Of a stretch of DNA of 64,000 nucleotides, positions 48,706 through 60,600 are shown one piece after another; position 1 is the stretch's first letter, and each line of letters opens with the position of its first letter. The notes beneath the pieces are model-generated. The model worked only from the letters and a program-made list of their open reading frames with translations. It was not told the origin of the DNA and did no database searches. The stretch is from Durusdinium trenchii. Lineage: Eukaryota > Sar > Dinophyceae > Suessiales > Symbiodiniaceae. A program made the translations under genes and the position numbers. The stretch spans positions 188,007-252,006 of the forward strand of contig CAXAMN010029028.1 of the NCBI GenBank assembly GCA_963970005.1, read 5' to 3'.

Positions 48706-48925
48706 TGCTACTAGGTTTGGAGGCCATTGCTACTAGGAGCAAAGGGCATCGCTACTAGTAGCTCCTGGCATCGCTAGTAACAAGAAGCTACAGGACGCTT
48801 CTAGGTTGTAACAAGAAGCTACTAGTAACAAGTGCATCGCTTCTAGTAACAAGCGCCTTACTAGTAGTAACAAGGTTGGCTATTAGAAACAAGAGGCTTC
48901 TAGGTTCAAGGCCATTGCTTTGGCC
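48706..48925. repeat. Long mixed modular repeat cluster
   Basis: It contains both GTTGGAGGCC and TAACAAG classes. A further cluster lies at 49034-49115. Confidence 0.8.
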
Positions 48926-49585
48926 AAATTCCGCCAGGCTCAAAGGAGTGACGACCCTGAGCGCTTCAGCGACGTGGCCGTACAAGCCACGGCTTCCAAG
49001 GCGCTGCATGGTGAGAAGAAAGGGTTGGAGCAAGGGCATCGCTACTAGGAGCAAAGGGCATCGCTACTAGTAACAAGTGCCTTACTAGTAGTAACAAGAA
49101 CGCTACTAGGAGCAAAGAGCATCTATTGGTGTTTTCTGTTTTTGTCCTTTTCTACGTTGCTCATGTCTTTAGTATTCTGTTCGTTTCCTTCTAAAGTCTT
49201 CTTGCTTACTTATTTGCTCTGTAGACCTCTTTTGTTCATACTGTCAAGAAGTTGCCTTTTGTCTCTCCTTAAGCACGGTTTGTTTTGTCCGTCCTTGGTC
49301 GGCGCGAAAAGTGTCAAGCCAAGACCGACCTTCCTTCCTCTAAGGTTTTACAAATAAACAATCAGCAACACGTTGTGTACTTGTGTTTGTCTTTATTTGT
49401 CCTTTTCTTTTGTGATTGTTTCTTTTGTCAGAAACACTTTATTTATGAGAGTGTATTGACTATGAAATTTCCTACCTTACCTTCGATCTACTGTCAAACG
49501 AACTTTGCACTCGAAACCCTGTGCTCAAATTGGTTTCATCGTCAGGGCAAAGCGGTGTCAATTGTGTTTTTGGGAGAGACCGGTT

Positions 49586-49679
49586 TTTCAAGCACTAGTA
49601 ACAAGGGCATCGCTACTAGGAGCAAGAAGCTACTAGGGGCTTACTACTAGGAACAAGGTTCGCTACTAGTTTCAGCACT
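49586..49679. repeat. Modular cassette with imperfect flanking repeat
   Basis: TTTCAAGCACT (49586-49596) precedes and TTTCAGCACT (49670-49679) follows a run of modules; they differ by one base deletion, consistent with an older target duplication. Confidence 0.5.
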
Positions 49680-49743
49680 GGATGGAGGGACTGGGTTCTT
49701 AGACCCCGACAATGTACCAAAATGTTGCTTCCGCAGGCAACAG

Positions 49744-50097
49744 TCAGAAAAACGTCATCGAGAGATGCAGCACCAAGACATATTTACCATGGGTCACACA
49801 CACGTCTAAGCTGATATGAACATGCAAGACATAGTCGTTGTCTACACCGTATTCTCCTTGATCCTCAAAGTGTTTCAAGCATAAAGAAAAAGGGACCTCT
49901 TTGGTGTCCCACTCCCCTTGAAGTAGGTTCTTGTCAGCATGGGGCGTTCCAGCTCTAAGAAGGAAAGGGCCAAGGCTGTCTGAAATTCCACGTTGTAAAG
50001 ACCTTATGATGTCACCGAGATTGATGTCAGAAAGAAAGGCTAAGAAACGGAGAAAGAACAAGAATGGCCGAAACAAAGATACAACATATAGTGCCAT
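49744..50097 (-). other. Possible small ORF, unrecognised
   Basis: A 117-codon ATG frame. The middle (SDINLGDIIRSLQRGISDSL, VPFSLCLKHFEDQGEYGVDN) reads like ordinary protein rather than repeat translation, but I know no relative and there is no supporting context. It could be an exon, a relic or chance. Confidence 0.3.
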
Positions 50098-50197
50098 AAA
50101 ATAGAGTTGAAATCGAAAGATGCGAAGAGCTTTGTGAGGTCTCTGAGTCTTGTGCGTCTTGGCCTCAGTGTTTTGCGACCTTTGTGTCTTTGCGTGC

Positions 50198-52425
50198 CCC
50201 TAGTAGCGTCCTTGCTCCTAGTAGCGATGCCAGGAGCCCCTAGTAGCGCCTTTGCGTGTTTCTTTTGGAAAAGTTTTTTCTGTTTAGACCTGTAAACCGT
50301 CACCACACGAGGGCAGCGCATTCTTCCAATTTGTTGCACTAGCAGCGCCAAATGAAGGAGCCCCGTCGTGTACTTGGCGACAGAGGCTCATAGCTTGGAA
50401 CGAAGATCGCCGCCAAAACAAGCTTATTTACGCAGGGATACATTGCAGTGTGGTACTGTTGGCTATGCCAAGCTTAAATGTTTGTTTGTCATGCATGTCT
50501 TGCATGATGTTTGATTGGTCGGGTTGTGTGTTTGTTGCGTTGGAAATACTGGCCTTTGAAGGATGACGAGATCTCCGTGATGATTTGCAAGTTGACAGCC
50601 GCAGACGTGAACTTGTCCCTTGGCTATTCACCGACCAAACACAACCGCAGTGGCAATTCGTCGTCAGGGGTAGTGAAGGCCATATGATAGCGTGTTCTTG
50701 CTGATGAGCTAGGCCCTCAGGACAGCAAATACTGGTACGAAACTGGCAGACCGCTTAGGTCTAGTCTAGTCATTGTCTTTCCCTGTCCGTTCTGTTTCTC
50801 TTGGTTCGTTTCATTTTGCTATTGTATCCAAAGACCTAAGACCATTTAGCGGCTAAACATGTTTGAAAAGTGTTTGGCAATGAGAAAAAGGGAGTCTAGT
50901 CTTTTCGCATGTTATGCTCCGAAGCACAAATGACAGGTATGAGCTCGCAATCCAGCTGCTTGAAGAGGCCTCGCTTGGTCAGTCGCGCGTAGTAAGGCCT
51001 GGAGCCCCTAGTAGCTTCTTGCTCCTAGTAGTAAGGCCAGGAGCCCTAGTAGTGTCCTTGCTCCTAGTTTGTTTACTTTTTGATGGTGTCATCATCAGAC
51101 GAGAGGCACCGCCTTCGGCTTTTGAAGCTGACCGAGCAGTGTCTCAGGTGAGACTGCCAAGGAGCAAGTGAAAGCCGTGTGTTGTCTAGTGTTGCACAAG
51201 AAATTTTACAAAAATCAAAGGGTTTACTGTGTTTTTGCTCCTAGTACCGTCCTTGCTCCTAGTTTGTTTCTTTTTGATATGATATGTAAAGGAAGCGTGG
51301 AAGAGTTTTCCAAGGGACAGAGATCGAGGGATCCGTGAAGAACCCTCTCTGTCATGTTTTTGTTTGACAAATCCTGAGCGTGGAGATGTTCCAAAGCAAT
51401 CGTGGCAAGCGCAGGGGCCGGTTGCTACATTCGGGGAAAGCGTACATTGCTGTGCCCAATTGGCATTTCAAGCGGGCAAAGGATATACAGAACCTTTTGC
51501 AAACACTGCGCGATTGGAGGCCATCGCTCTTAGTTTTGAGACGTCTAAGCCTGGTCCCTTTAGGGTGTCAAGGCCGTGGCCCGTGGCCCACGATGCTACC
51601 TTTCACGCAGGATAGCCGGATGCCGGACGAACGCCTCGCCACTGCACGCTACTACACAACTAGTAGCGTCCTTGCTCCTGTCACAACTGCACATTTCGCA
51701 AAGCAAATCACCACGGTAAAACACCACGATGACTCTGCACCCACCTACTAGCGATGGCCTCCAACCCAAAAGCGATGAAACTGCACCACATGACAAATCA
51801 CCACGCATGACATCGCCACCAGTCCTAATGCACTTGTTCCTAGTAGCGTCCTTGCTCCTAGTAGCGATGCCAGGAGCACCTAGTAGCGTCCTTGTTACTA
51901 CTAGTAAGGCACTTGTTACTACTAGCGATGCACTTGTTCCTAATACACAACACGTGACCAACATGACACTGCAGCACAGACGTCACCTAATTCCTCAACA
52001 TTCGACCTTCTTGGTAGCGCTCTTGCAAAAGACAACCTTGTTCGGCCGAGGGTGTACACCAGTCGAAATATTCTTGTCCTGAGACGAGAATGCTGCAAGA
52101 CGCACATTTATTTGAATTTTGCTGCATCACATGCAGTTCATCCTTGCTTTGATTGCTCCAGGATTCAGCACTGCTGCGTTGCTGAAGCTGCAGTTGGCGA
52201 GGCCGCCTCGAAGATAAAACCCATTCCAATTCTTCAGAGTTACTAGGAACAAGTGCATCGCTAGTAGTAACAAGTGCCTTACTAGTAGTAACAAGGACGC
52301 TACTAGGTGCTCCTGGCATCGCTACTAGGAGCAAGAACGCTACTAGGAACAAGTGCATCGGGCTACCGTCCGTCCCGCCGACACCCGTATACCGTAACCG
52401 CTCAAAGGCCTCGCTTTTACTAATA
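50198..52425. other. Intergenic DNA with scattered modular clusters
   Basis: Clusters lie at 50198-50252, 50990-51070, 51235-51265, 51743-51770, 51832-51945 and 52240-52355. The remainder, including 50253-50990 and 51270-51740, shows no recognisable gene. Confidence 0.6.
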
Positions 52426-52512
52426 GCGATGGCCTCCATTTCTCCGTTTCTCCGAGAGGATCAGGCGCCGCGGCTTGTGGCGGGGGCGACCTTGGCCCGG
52501 TTGGAAGTCGAA

Positions 52513-55500
52513 CTACAGCTCTAGGTTTGCGATCTCCCGTCCGAGGAGCAGGACGGCTTTGAAACGTCCGATGTACTCTTCAATGCGTCTGAGTCTAGAT
52601 TGGTCCATTCGAAAGCAAAGGCAGTGTGCCCAGAATACTACCTGTCGAGTGGAGGGGCGCACATATGTGGTGTGCAACGGTCGGCCCTCAAGCTTATGTA
52701 CTCTGATCAAGAACAGTCTGAACCATTTTACTCGATCCACAAGCTCGAATTGGCGTGCTTCTTCTTTGGTGAGCCAGTGCCACTTGGCAAATTTTTGTGA
52801 AGCACGGATGCCACCGCTGCCCGTGTGCAGCACGAAATCTATTAGGAGAAAGAACCAAGGCACATGGACCGCTTCGGCGGTCGGATTATGCAAGGTTTGG
52901 GACCAATTGGTCAGGAGGGACCACCCCTCTCCCACAAGTTTGTGAGTACAAGTTTGTGGCAAGTTTGGCAATGGCGCCAACGTGGTGTCCTGAATTGGCA
53001 GAGGAAAAGCTGGCTGTGGTGGATCATCCGCCTGTGGTGGCGGGTCCTTGCTGACAGCTTCTTCGCTGACCTTAAGCATATTATTATGGACTTGGTCTCG
53101 CAAAAGTCGTGCTGAGTGGATGTCCCGTGTGGCTTGTTGCCACAGGCAATGAAGGGATTGCGGGAACAATGTGCTCCAGCGAGCGCAGTGGTCGGCATTA
53201 TCATTGCCTTGGAAAGCCCATTGTTCGATCCAGCTGACGTTGGATCTGTTTTGATGGCTGGCAATCTTATGAACTGTGACGAGGTGGCCGTGCATGGTTC
53301 TGGCCAACGATACAAGCAAAGACCACAGGTCCGAATCTTTTCTGCCTATCTTACACTCGGCCGGTCTGTGTAAAGCTTGCTGGAGGGCGTGGACAACCTG
53401 GGCGTTGTCACACCACAACCGAACCGGGTGGCCGTAGCGTAACACAAACCTCAAAGCACTGATGGCGGCTAAGATTTCAGCACGGCCGCTTGTTTGGCGT
53501 CGGCCGGGGACTCGCCCTTGAGCAAGTGGCCACCACTGGTCAGTATCCTCCGGGTGTGCCGCCACGATACCCCATCCTGCCATGCGTGTGAACTGGCAGG
53601 TGGGGTTGACACAGGATCCATCGAGAAAAAGGTCACGTGGTTGGAATGGCACTTGTTCAAAGGAGTCTGTGGTGTCCGGGCAGCTGACCAGTGTCTTTTG
53701 CAACTCTCTGACTGATGCCGGCAGGCCCATCCATCCATGAAAAGTTAAGCATTTTGGCAACCCTCCTGCAACGACTTGCGCAGTGAGCCACGGGTGTGGC
53801 CTAGCACTGTCGAAGGATTTGCACTCCCAAAAACGGTGGAATTGAGAATCGGGCTGACCGCAAAACTTACAGGTGAGGGTATGAGCTTTATCATTATGGG
53901 CCTGTGTATCGGCCGTGAAAAACGTACCATTGAGGATCTTACGAAGCAAACCCTGCTTATGTGTATTATGGGTTCGGAAGTGTTCTAGAGTGAATCCGGC
54001 ATGGACCCATTCCATCCCCTGGAACGTTTTTCGACGGGTCAGGCACTGTTGGACAAAGTTTTGCCAACCTTCTAGCAATCTTTGGTGCACTTCCGAGGGA
54101 GCGCCATGGAGCAGTGCCAATGGTTGCTGTTCATGGTCTAGGACCCAACCTTGGCCGAGCCAACTCCATCCAATGGAGTGCAGGCGTTCGAGCAAAACGT
54201 GGCACGGACCTGGTCGAGGCGTTGTATCCCAACCTACTGCTATCAGGCGGTCCATTAGGTCACTTACCCTATCCGGACAGGCGTGTCGCCGTATGGTGAA
54301 GACCGTATTCACCAGCATGGCACAGGCTGGGTCTGTGGATGGGTGCTCCACCAGGGAAAGGTGAGCCATGGGACTAATGCCGGGCGCATGCACTCGCAGG
54401 CCTCGACATGCTCCGGTTCGGAGTGATCGTACATGTGTGTCTCCGAGACTTGCCGAGGACACTGCCGACAGAGCTTGTGGCCATCCCTTTACCCTTAATG
54501 CATCTACTTTCTGCCGGTATGGCGCAGGCGATTTTGCCAATGCTATCCAGATGCGTGGCATGGTTTGTACTCTTTTTTGAAGGACATGATTGGTTTTCCG
54601 AAGGCCGTATTCCATGTGTGCTCCAAGATCTCGTGCGGAGGCTTGCAGCATGAGGTTGGACTGTCTTGCAACCTGACGGTCAGCAGCGTCATTAGACCAA
54701 AAATATGTCTTGGCCTCATCCAACTGTAGGTCAAGAAGGTCACAGAACTGTGTCATCAGTTGTAGTCCCTGGTTAACATCGGCAATGCTGGCGCCGGTGA
54801 GTTCAAGGTTATCTACGTAGGACCAAAGCTTGACTGAGGGGAATCTTATGTAAAGCCACCTAGACAAGGCTATGTTACACAAGAGCATGGCTGCACAGCT
54901 TAGACCGCAACCCTCGGCAAAACCTGTGGTGGTTGTGAGGGGAGGGCCTATGGTTCCTCTCACACTGAAAGCCCTTTCCATCTGCTGCAGCGCGTTTGCC
55001 CATGCTTGGATGATGGGTTTGGCTATCCCGAGGTGCAGACCTATGGCCAGGAGGGGGAGTCTTGGGAGCAAGTTATATGCTTTAACAAGATCGGCTACCA
55101 CTCCTGCTGCAGGGGTCTGATCTGCCATGCATTCTTCGAGGTGCAGTTGTATGTTCAACCACAAGTCTGTACATGACCGCCCTGGGATGTTGCCGGTGAC
55201 CTGAGAGGAGACGAATTGGCTCAGGTGGTACAGGGTTTGTTTGGCCCTGATTGATGACCATGTCCTATAGATGATCGAGAAAACCGTCAGCGGACGGTAT
55301 TGGCTGGCTTTCCAGGCACTGGGTATCTTTTCCAATGCATGTACATGGCCTGTGACAACCTGCTTGGGCCAGAAGGATTGGCCTTGCTCGATGGCTGACA
55401 GCGTGTTCAAGATTGGCTCGACGTGACTCCTAGGGAGGGCAAGCAAGTCGCTCCTCGAAACTCCATCAGGGCCTACTGCGGCCCGAACTTTTTTGTGGGC

Positions 55501-57483
55501 GACAGCTGTTTGCCAGGTGCTATACGAGATAGGCGAATATTCCATGCTCGGCGGAGCCGGAATGGCATTTTTGACAAAATCAACGATTGGCTCCCATTCG
55601 CTGTCTGGCGTATGGGCATGTCGATCCCATCGTTTCATCCATTCGGCTTGGAATTCTTGGTATATCTCTTCTAAGTCAGTTATCGGCTTGGTCTGAGTTA
55701 GAGTGTCACCTGTTTGGATGGGCGGCATAGATTCGAGCCAGAGCTTATCAGTGTCGTGGTGGATTACCCTGAGGGGGATTCCATTATATTCAATGGGTTC
55801 GTCGGGCTTGAAAGCATTAGCTGAAGCAAGTTCGACGGCACACTCCTCCTGATCTATACATTCCACGGTCGACGAATGATGTGCCAAAAGCATCTGTACT
55901 GGTTCTGGTCTTGGTGCCTGTAGATCTGTGAAGATCCTGGCTGGATTGTCCAGGCGCGACTGCTTGGCCTGCCGAATTCGAGATGTTTGCAACATACTTT
56001 CCAGTTCATGGACGTCTTCTTTGAAGTCCAAAGCTAAAAGACGCGCCAAGTGCTCGTCCGGTGCTCTGTCTGGAAGTATGGATGGCAAACCAAGAACATG
56101 CTTTGCTTTGTTTGCCCACCATTGCGGAAAGGACGGCTTGAAGCCTGTTGCATGGATGATTGCATGCCACTGTCCAAGTTTCCTATCTAGCCATTGCGAT
56201 GATTGGCGATGTCCTGGGTGGTGCATCTGGGCTAATGCCTGCAGTCTACGGAGCTGTTTAATCCATCGTGTATGGAGCATGCTCTGTCCATGATATTCTG
56301 GGGTGAAACCTCCGGGCCGAGATGGGCGGAGCGGGACAAAGTTCTCTGTTATCCATTTCCGCTCGGTGGTGGCTCCCCTTCCGAGTTGGGATTCATGGAT
56401 GTTGCACCCCAACCTTCTAGCCTCCGAAACCTTTTGATGTTCGAAAGATTGCCATACTGCACGGTATTGATCTTCGGCCGTTTGTTGGTGCTGTGTTCCT
56501 GGTGAAAAAGGCAAGTCGTCATTGACCGAGGTGGTGGCTGTGAGGTTCCAGTCGATCTGTCTGGGTTGTTTCCAGATTGGGACCCTTGGCTGGGTAGCTT
56601 CAACATCTAAAACCACATAGACTAAGGAATGATTTGCAACCCATTCTGGCTCCACACAAACTTGTTTAACAAATGGGGTCACCTCTGGGCTGAGAAAAAG
56701 CAAATCCTTAGCATGTTTTTGCTGGATGGTTGGCTGGATTTCCTGCCCAAAGCGGCTGGCGGCCAAGTGCTGTACTTCCTGCCACCCTTGTTGGAGCATT
56801 GTCTGAACCACTGAAAGATCATCAATGAAATGATTAAAATCACCTCCAATGAACCTGGGCCCACAAGCACCGGTGCCTATTCGGTTGTACACCTGCGAAA
56901 GGAGGAAATTGTTCATCTCACGTGTTGACACTCCACCACTCTGGAAGGCGTTGCCGTAGAAAACCCCCCCTTGCAGCCATTGACGGCCGTACTGGAAACC
57001 TGCCACGTGACACCTTTGGTGTTGGCGGATGTCTTGAGACCACGAGGTCATGAGTTCTCTACCTGGTGCACTCGTCAAAAACCCAACTCCTCTTTCCTTG
57101 CCTCGGGAGGCAAGTTGTGACTGAAGGTGGGATTTGGGGGGAACACAATCTCCATGAATGAGCTTAAATGGGCTTTTGGACAATTTCAAAGCTCGTCTGA
57201 ATTGGACCAAACCCGGCTGAGTTAGGTGTGTTTCCGAAACCAGCCAAGTGGTGCCCTGAGTACCCTGTGGCAATTGATTAATTAAATCAGTCTTGTTCTG
57301 CAAACCCGTGGGGTTCAAGAGCCCTAGAACAAAACCAGAAGACTTTGGGCCTGGGTGTAAGGCCTCCCCATAACGAAAACATGTGTCAGAACCAGCATAA
57401 GGCGGAGCAGGTTTTTGACACGACTCTGCATGAACCTGTCTCGATCCCAGTGTCTGGTCTGGCGACCTTGATGGCTTCGATCT
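52513..57483 (-). CDS. LINE ORF2: endonuclease, reverse transcriptase, zinc finger, RNase H
   Basis: The open frame runs from 57483, but no ATG is in frame before a TTG at 57318 (numbering below from there). Upstream codons read CFRYGEALHPGP, the usual entry to this type of endonuclease. Endonuclease residues: N2 (NPTGL), E29 (SETH), GGDFN and NHS in place of SDH. RT: ADLVKAY (motif A), GFAEGCGLSCAAM (motif B) and YVDN at 834-837 instead of YxDD. A C-x2-C-x7-H-x4-C finger lies near 1150. RNase H: D1233 (FLDGS), GRAEILAA, WCDNAQ, HQ and NDNAD, all present. It nicks the target and copies RNA by target-primed reverse transcription. The ORF is 1,601 codons from the TTG. The start is unresolved: an adjacent frame (57598-57386) could lead in through a +1 shift. 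Confidence 0.88.
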   Translation of the reverse strand, partial: RSKPSRSPDQTLGSRQVHAESCQKPAPPYAGSDTCFRYGEALHPGPKSSGFVLGLLNPTGLQNKTDLINQLPQGTQGTTWLVSETHLTQPGLVQFRRALKLSKSPFKLIHGDCVPPKSHLQSQLASRGKERGVGFLTSAPGRELMTSWSQDIRQHQRCHVAGFQYGRQWLQGGVFYGNAFQSGGVSTREMNNFLLSQVYNRIGTGACGPRFIGGDFNHFIDDLSVVQTMLQQGWQEVQHLAASRFGQEIQPTIQQKHAKDLLFLSPEVTPFVKQVCVEPEWVANHSLVYVVLDVEATQPRVPIWKQPRQIDWNLTATTSVNDDLPFSPGTQHQQTAEDQYRAVWQSFEHQKVSEARRLGCNIHESQLGRGATTERKWITENFVPLRPSRPGGFTPEYHGQSMLHTRWIKQLRRLQALAQMHHPGHRQSSQWLDRKLGQWHAIIHATGFKPSFPQWWANKAKHVLGLPSILPDRAPDEHLARLLALDFKEDVHELESMLQTSRIRQAKQSRLDNPARIFTDLQAPRPEPVQMLLAHHSSTVECIDQEECAVELASANAFKPDEPIEYNGIPLRVIHHDTDKLWLESMPPIQTGDTLTQTKPITDLEEIYQEFQAEWMKRWDRHAHTPDSEWEPIVDFVKNAIPAPPSMEYSPISYSTWQTAVAHKKVRAAVGPDGVSRSDLLALPRSHVEPILNTLSAIEQGQSFWPKQVVTGHVHALEKIPSAWKASQYRPLTVFSIIYRTWSSIRAKQTLYHLSQFVSSQVTGNIPGRSCTDLWLNIQLHLEECMADQTPAAGVVADLVKAYNLLPRLPLLAIGLHLGIAKPIIQAWANALQQMERAFSVRGTIGPPLTTTTGFAEGCGLSCAAMLLCNIALSRWLYIRFPSVKLWSYVDNLELTGASIADVNQGLQLMTQFCDLLDLQLDEAKTYFWSNDAADRQVARQSNLMLQASARDLGAHMEYGLRKTNHVLQKRVQTMPRIWIALAKSPAPYRQKVDALRVKGWPQALSAVSSASLGDTHVRSLRTGACRGLRVHAPGISPMAHLSLVEHPSTDPACAMLVNTVFTIRRHACPDRVSDLMDRLIAVGWDTTPRPGPCHVLLERLHSIGWSWLGQGWVLDHEQQPLALLHGAPSEVHQRLLEGWQNFVQQCLTRRKTFQGMEWVHAGFTLEHFRTHNTHKQGLLRKILNGTFFTADTQAHNDKAHTLTCKFCGQPDSQFHRFWECKSFDSARPHPWLTAQVVAGGLPKCLTFHGWMGLPASVRELQKTLVSCPDTTDSFEQVPFQPRDLFLDGSCVNPTCQFTRMAGWGIVAAHPEDTDQWWPLAQGRVPGRRQTSGRAEILAAISALRFVLRYGHPVRLWCDNAQVVHALQQALHRPAECKIGRKDSDLWSLLVSLARTMHGHLVTVHKIASHQNRSNVSWIEQWAFQGNDNADHCARWSTLFPQSLHCLWQQATRDIHSARLLRDQVHNNMLKVSEEAVSKDPPPQADDPPQPAFPLPIQDTTLAPLPNLPQTCTHKLVGEGWSLLTNWSQTLHNPTAEAVHVPWFFLLIDFVLHTGSGGIRASQKFAKWHWLTKEEARQFELVDRVKWFRLFLIRVHKLEGRPLHTTYVRPSTRQVVFWAHCLCFRMDQSRLRRIEEYIGRFKAVLLLGREIANLEL

Positions 57484-57632
57484 CTATGTCGGATCGCATC
57501 CCCGGCAGGGCGGATATGCACACCACCCATGCGACAAAATGAATTAACCTGCAGTCGGCGTGCTTGCGAATGCTTCGAAGGGCATGCTGCCACTGCATTT
57601 GTGAAAAACCCCTGGCTCCGATTGTGACCTAG

Positions 57633-60600
57633 TCACTCATGCCGTTGCTTCTTGGAGAGCAAGGCTTCTATGCGCTGCATCTGGTCGTCCAACTTGGCAT
57701 CGATTCTCCCCTCGAAGCCCTGCAGTTGGCTTGCGAGCTGATGATTCACTTTGGTTTGCTGGTTCTGGAACGTGGAAACACTGTGCGTCAGCGAATGGAC
57801 TTGTGACTCCAAGGCTTCAATCCTCGCAGTTTGATCAACTTGCATTGATGCCTCGGGAGAGGCCTGCTTGGCAGCATGGATCTTCTGTTCGAGGCGTTGT
57901 TCCAACGCGGCAAGCTGTCCTGGTGTGGCAACATGGGGCTGCGAAGTCGGCCCTTGCTTGCGGTTAGTGCTATTTGACTGCCATGGATCTGCCTGCAGCC
58001 ACGGATCTGCCTGTGGATCGGGGTGCGTCTGAGCCAACTTGGTGATGGTCTGTTTGGAAGCGATGATGTTCGTCATGCTTGGCAACGGAGCTTCCTTTTG
58101 GCTGTCAAGCTTGGCGATGAGGATATCTCCATGCTTCATTTGGTAGATCCAGTGCGAAGGCTCATGAGGTGCTGTCACCTGCCAGAAGATCCCCTCCTGG
58201 ACCTGCATCTGTGACATGGGCTGTACCGGACGTGCATTCCAGCCGATGTGCTTGAGCCCTTTGGTGATCGATGCTTTGGTCGAGCCATATGGAAAAGGGC
58301 CGACCTTGTACGGCCTCAGTTCATGTCCGTCCAGGAACATCAGATCCGGCCTATGCTGGGCATGGACTTTTTCAGCTTGCTCTTTGTCAACTCGGAGCCC
58401 AAATCTAGCCCCCATTCTGACCACAGTGGTCTTTGCTTCTGTCTGGCTACGGGCTAAGCGGACTTGGGCTAATGACAACCGCGGCATCCAGACTACCCTG
58501 AAAGCAGGGTCAGGTTTGCGACCATCCATGGTTCTCGGCTCTGCATAGATGCCGTCAACGGCTGCGCTGTGCATCAACTGCGTGGCGAATGCTTCTGTGG
58601 TGCGGACCTGGAAGGCAAACACCTCTGCCTGACTGGCCTGGGCTCTTCCTAACTTAGCGTCCAGCATTTGTCGGTCCCAGACATCAAGGATATGGTCAGC
58701 CAATGGGAGTTCGTGGACCTGCAGGATCGGGTGGTCGAAGACTGCTTTCACTGGGTGGGACAGAAATTGTGTCCATGATCCAGTCCATTCATCCCTATAG
58801 ACCACAATCTTGAGGACTTTTGTTTGGATTTCTTCGACTGCAAAGCTTTCTGTCGGCACATGACGCAGAACCCGTTTGGCCCCTAGTTGAAGCATGGCAG
58901 CAGACACCAACATCGGTTCACCTGTACCTGAGGCCATGGCCGGAACACGAATATGCCCAACCTGGGACGGGAGCCTGCTGTCTGCGTGATCTAAAATCAA
59001 CAACGCCACACCCTCAGCTGAAATCGGTGCGGAGAGACTCAGCAGGTGTTCTACATCCTGGATGTTGCACAATGCAATGCCTTGTGCATGTGCTTCAACT
59101 TTGTGCAGCGGGATGGCCGACAATTTCTGTCCATCTTGTTGCATAAAGATCGAGTCCGGCAATTTGATCTGGTCTGCCGACGGGATGACGGGCGGCTTGT
59201 TGCTATTGGCCGTCGGCTTTTTGTTCGACTTAGACCCGAAAGGCTTTGCACTGGCGAGTCTTGTCTGCACAGCCGCATCGAGTTCCGAGGCCAGCACGAT
59301 CCTGATGGGTGGGACAGCTTGGGACGCCAGCGTCTTGAGATCTTTCCATGGTTGTGAACTGGCAAGGGCTTTTGTGACAGCGTCGGCTCCTAGCTGACTA
59401 ATCAGATGGGTGGCACATGTGGACAACCTCTCTTGGCTCACTCCGTGCTGCTTGAGTAACGACTGCAACAACAATTGATCAGGCTGTAGTACCCCACCCA
59501 GTCGCAGGCTGTGCCCAGTCATCATGTTCATGGTAATGGTGTGACGAGCAAATGGAGCTCTCCATTGATCCGCCTGAGCTGGCGTGGCTGCCCGTGGATT
59601 GGTCGTGCCGATGACATGTGCAAACATCCAATTTACCGTTTGGAAACCACAGTCAGCTGAGAACATGGTGGGCTGCATGAATGTCTCAAAGCTAAGGTCT
59701 CCCAAGCCGCATGATTCGATGATCCACGGGCGGATGTGGCGGTCCATGTCATGTGGAATGAACACTGTGCAATGACCTTGGTGGACATGTGCTGCCAGTG
59801 GAATCCAATGGCTCAAAACCAAGACAGGGGCTAGAAAGACCTGATGCGATGGGTCGTCATCGTGGTCATGCATACACTGGAGCACCCATGTGGCAATCAG
59901 TTGGTCTGGATCTTCATGTGCATCGATAACGATGGGTTTGCTTACATTGTGTCCTTGACTGCGGACCAGCGAAGCATAAAATTCCATCTCGTCAATGGCA
60001 ACCAATGGACCTTGGTTCAGCAATGCATGGAAGCGATGACAGGCATTGGTGGGCAAAAGAATGGATCGCTCTGCATGGACCAAATTGCACTTGGGAACAC
60101 TATGTGTGGCTCCATTGTCGATGACATACCATGTTTCCGGAGTCAACAGACTTTGCAATGGCAGTGGAGCCCCAGTGAGTGTGGTCACTACGATCGGCTG
60201 CACGAGTGGCGACACCCCTACCTCGGCTTGAGACAGCTGTCCTACTGTAGCCCCTTTACCTACTTGAATGCGGATCGGCGCACAATCTTTGCTGCACACT
60301 GTGATGGCAAAGCTTTCCGATGAGATCAGGCGGAGGTGCTCTGTCTGATTCTGTGGGTCAATCTCGGCATCGATCGGCTGACGGTGTTCATTGCCAGGAA
60401 CTGAACTACGGCTTTCCAAAGCTTGCGTTTGGTCGAGATCGGCTGTTTGGCAGTCCTTTGTTTCCTTGATCCCTAAGCAACCCCCTTTTCCCTTTCCACG
60501 AGCGACACCTTGGGTGTGCACAACTGCAGGAATGGGCATGCGTGCATTGATGTGCTGCGAGGGCATGGTGATGTCTCGAACCTCCTGAGGTGCAGGTACC

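Noticed and set aside
52513..57318. Host RNase H or endonuclease genes
   Set aside because: The domains are fused in one ORF within an element bounded by a target duplication.
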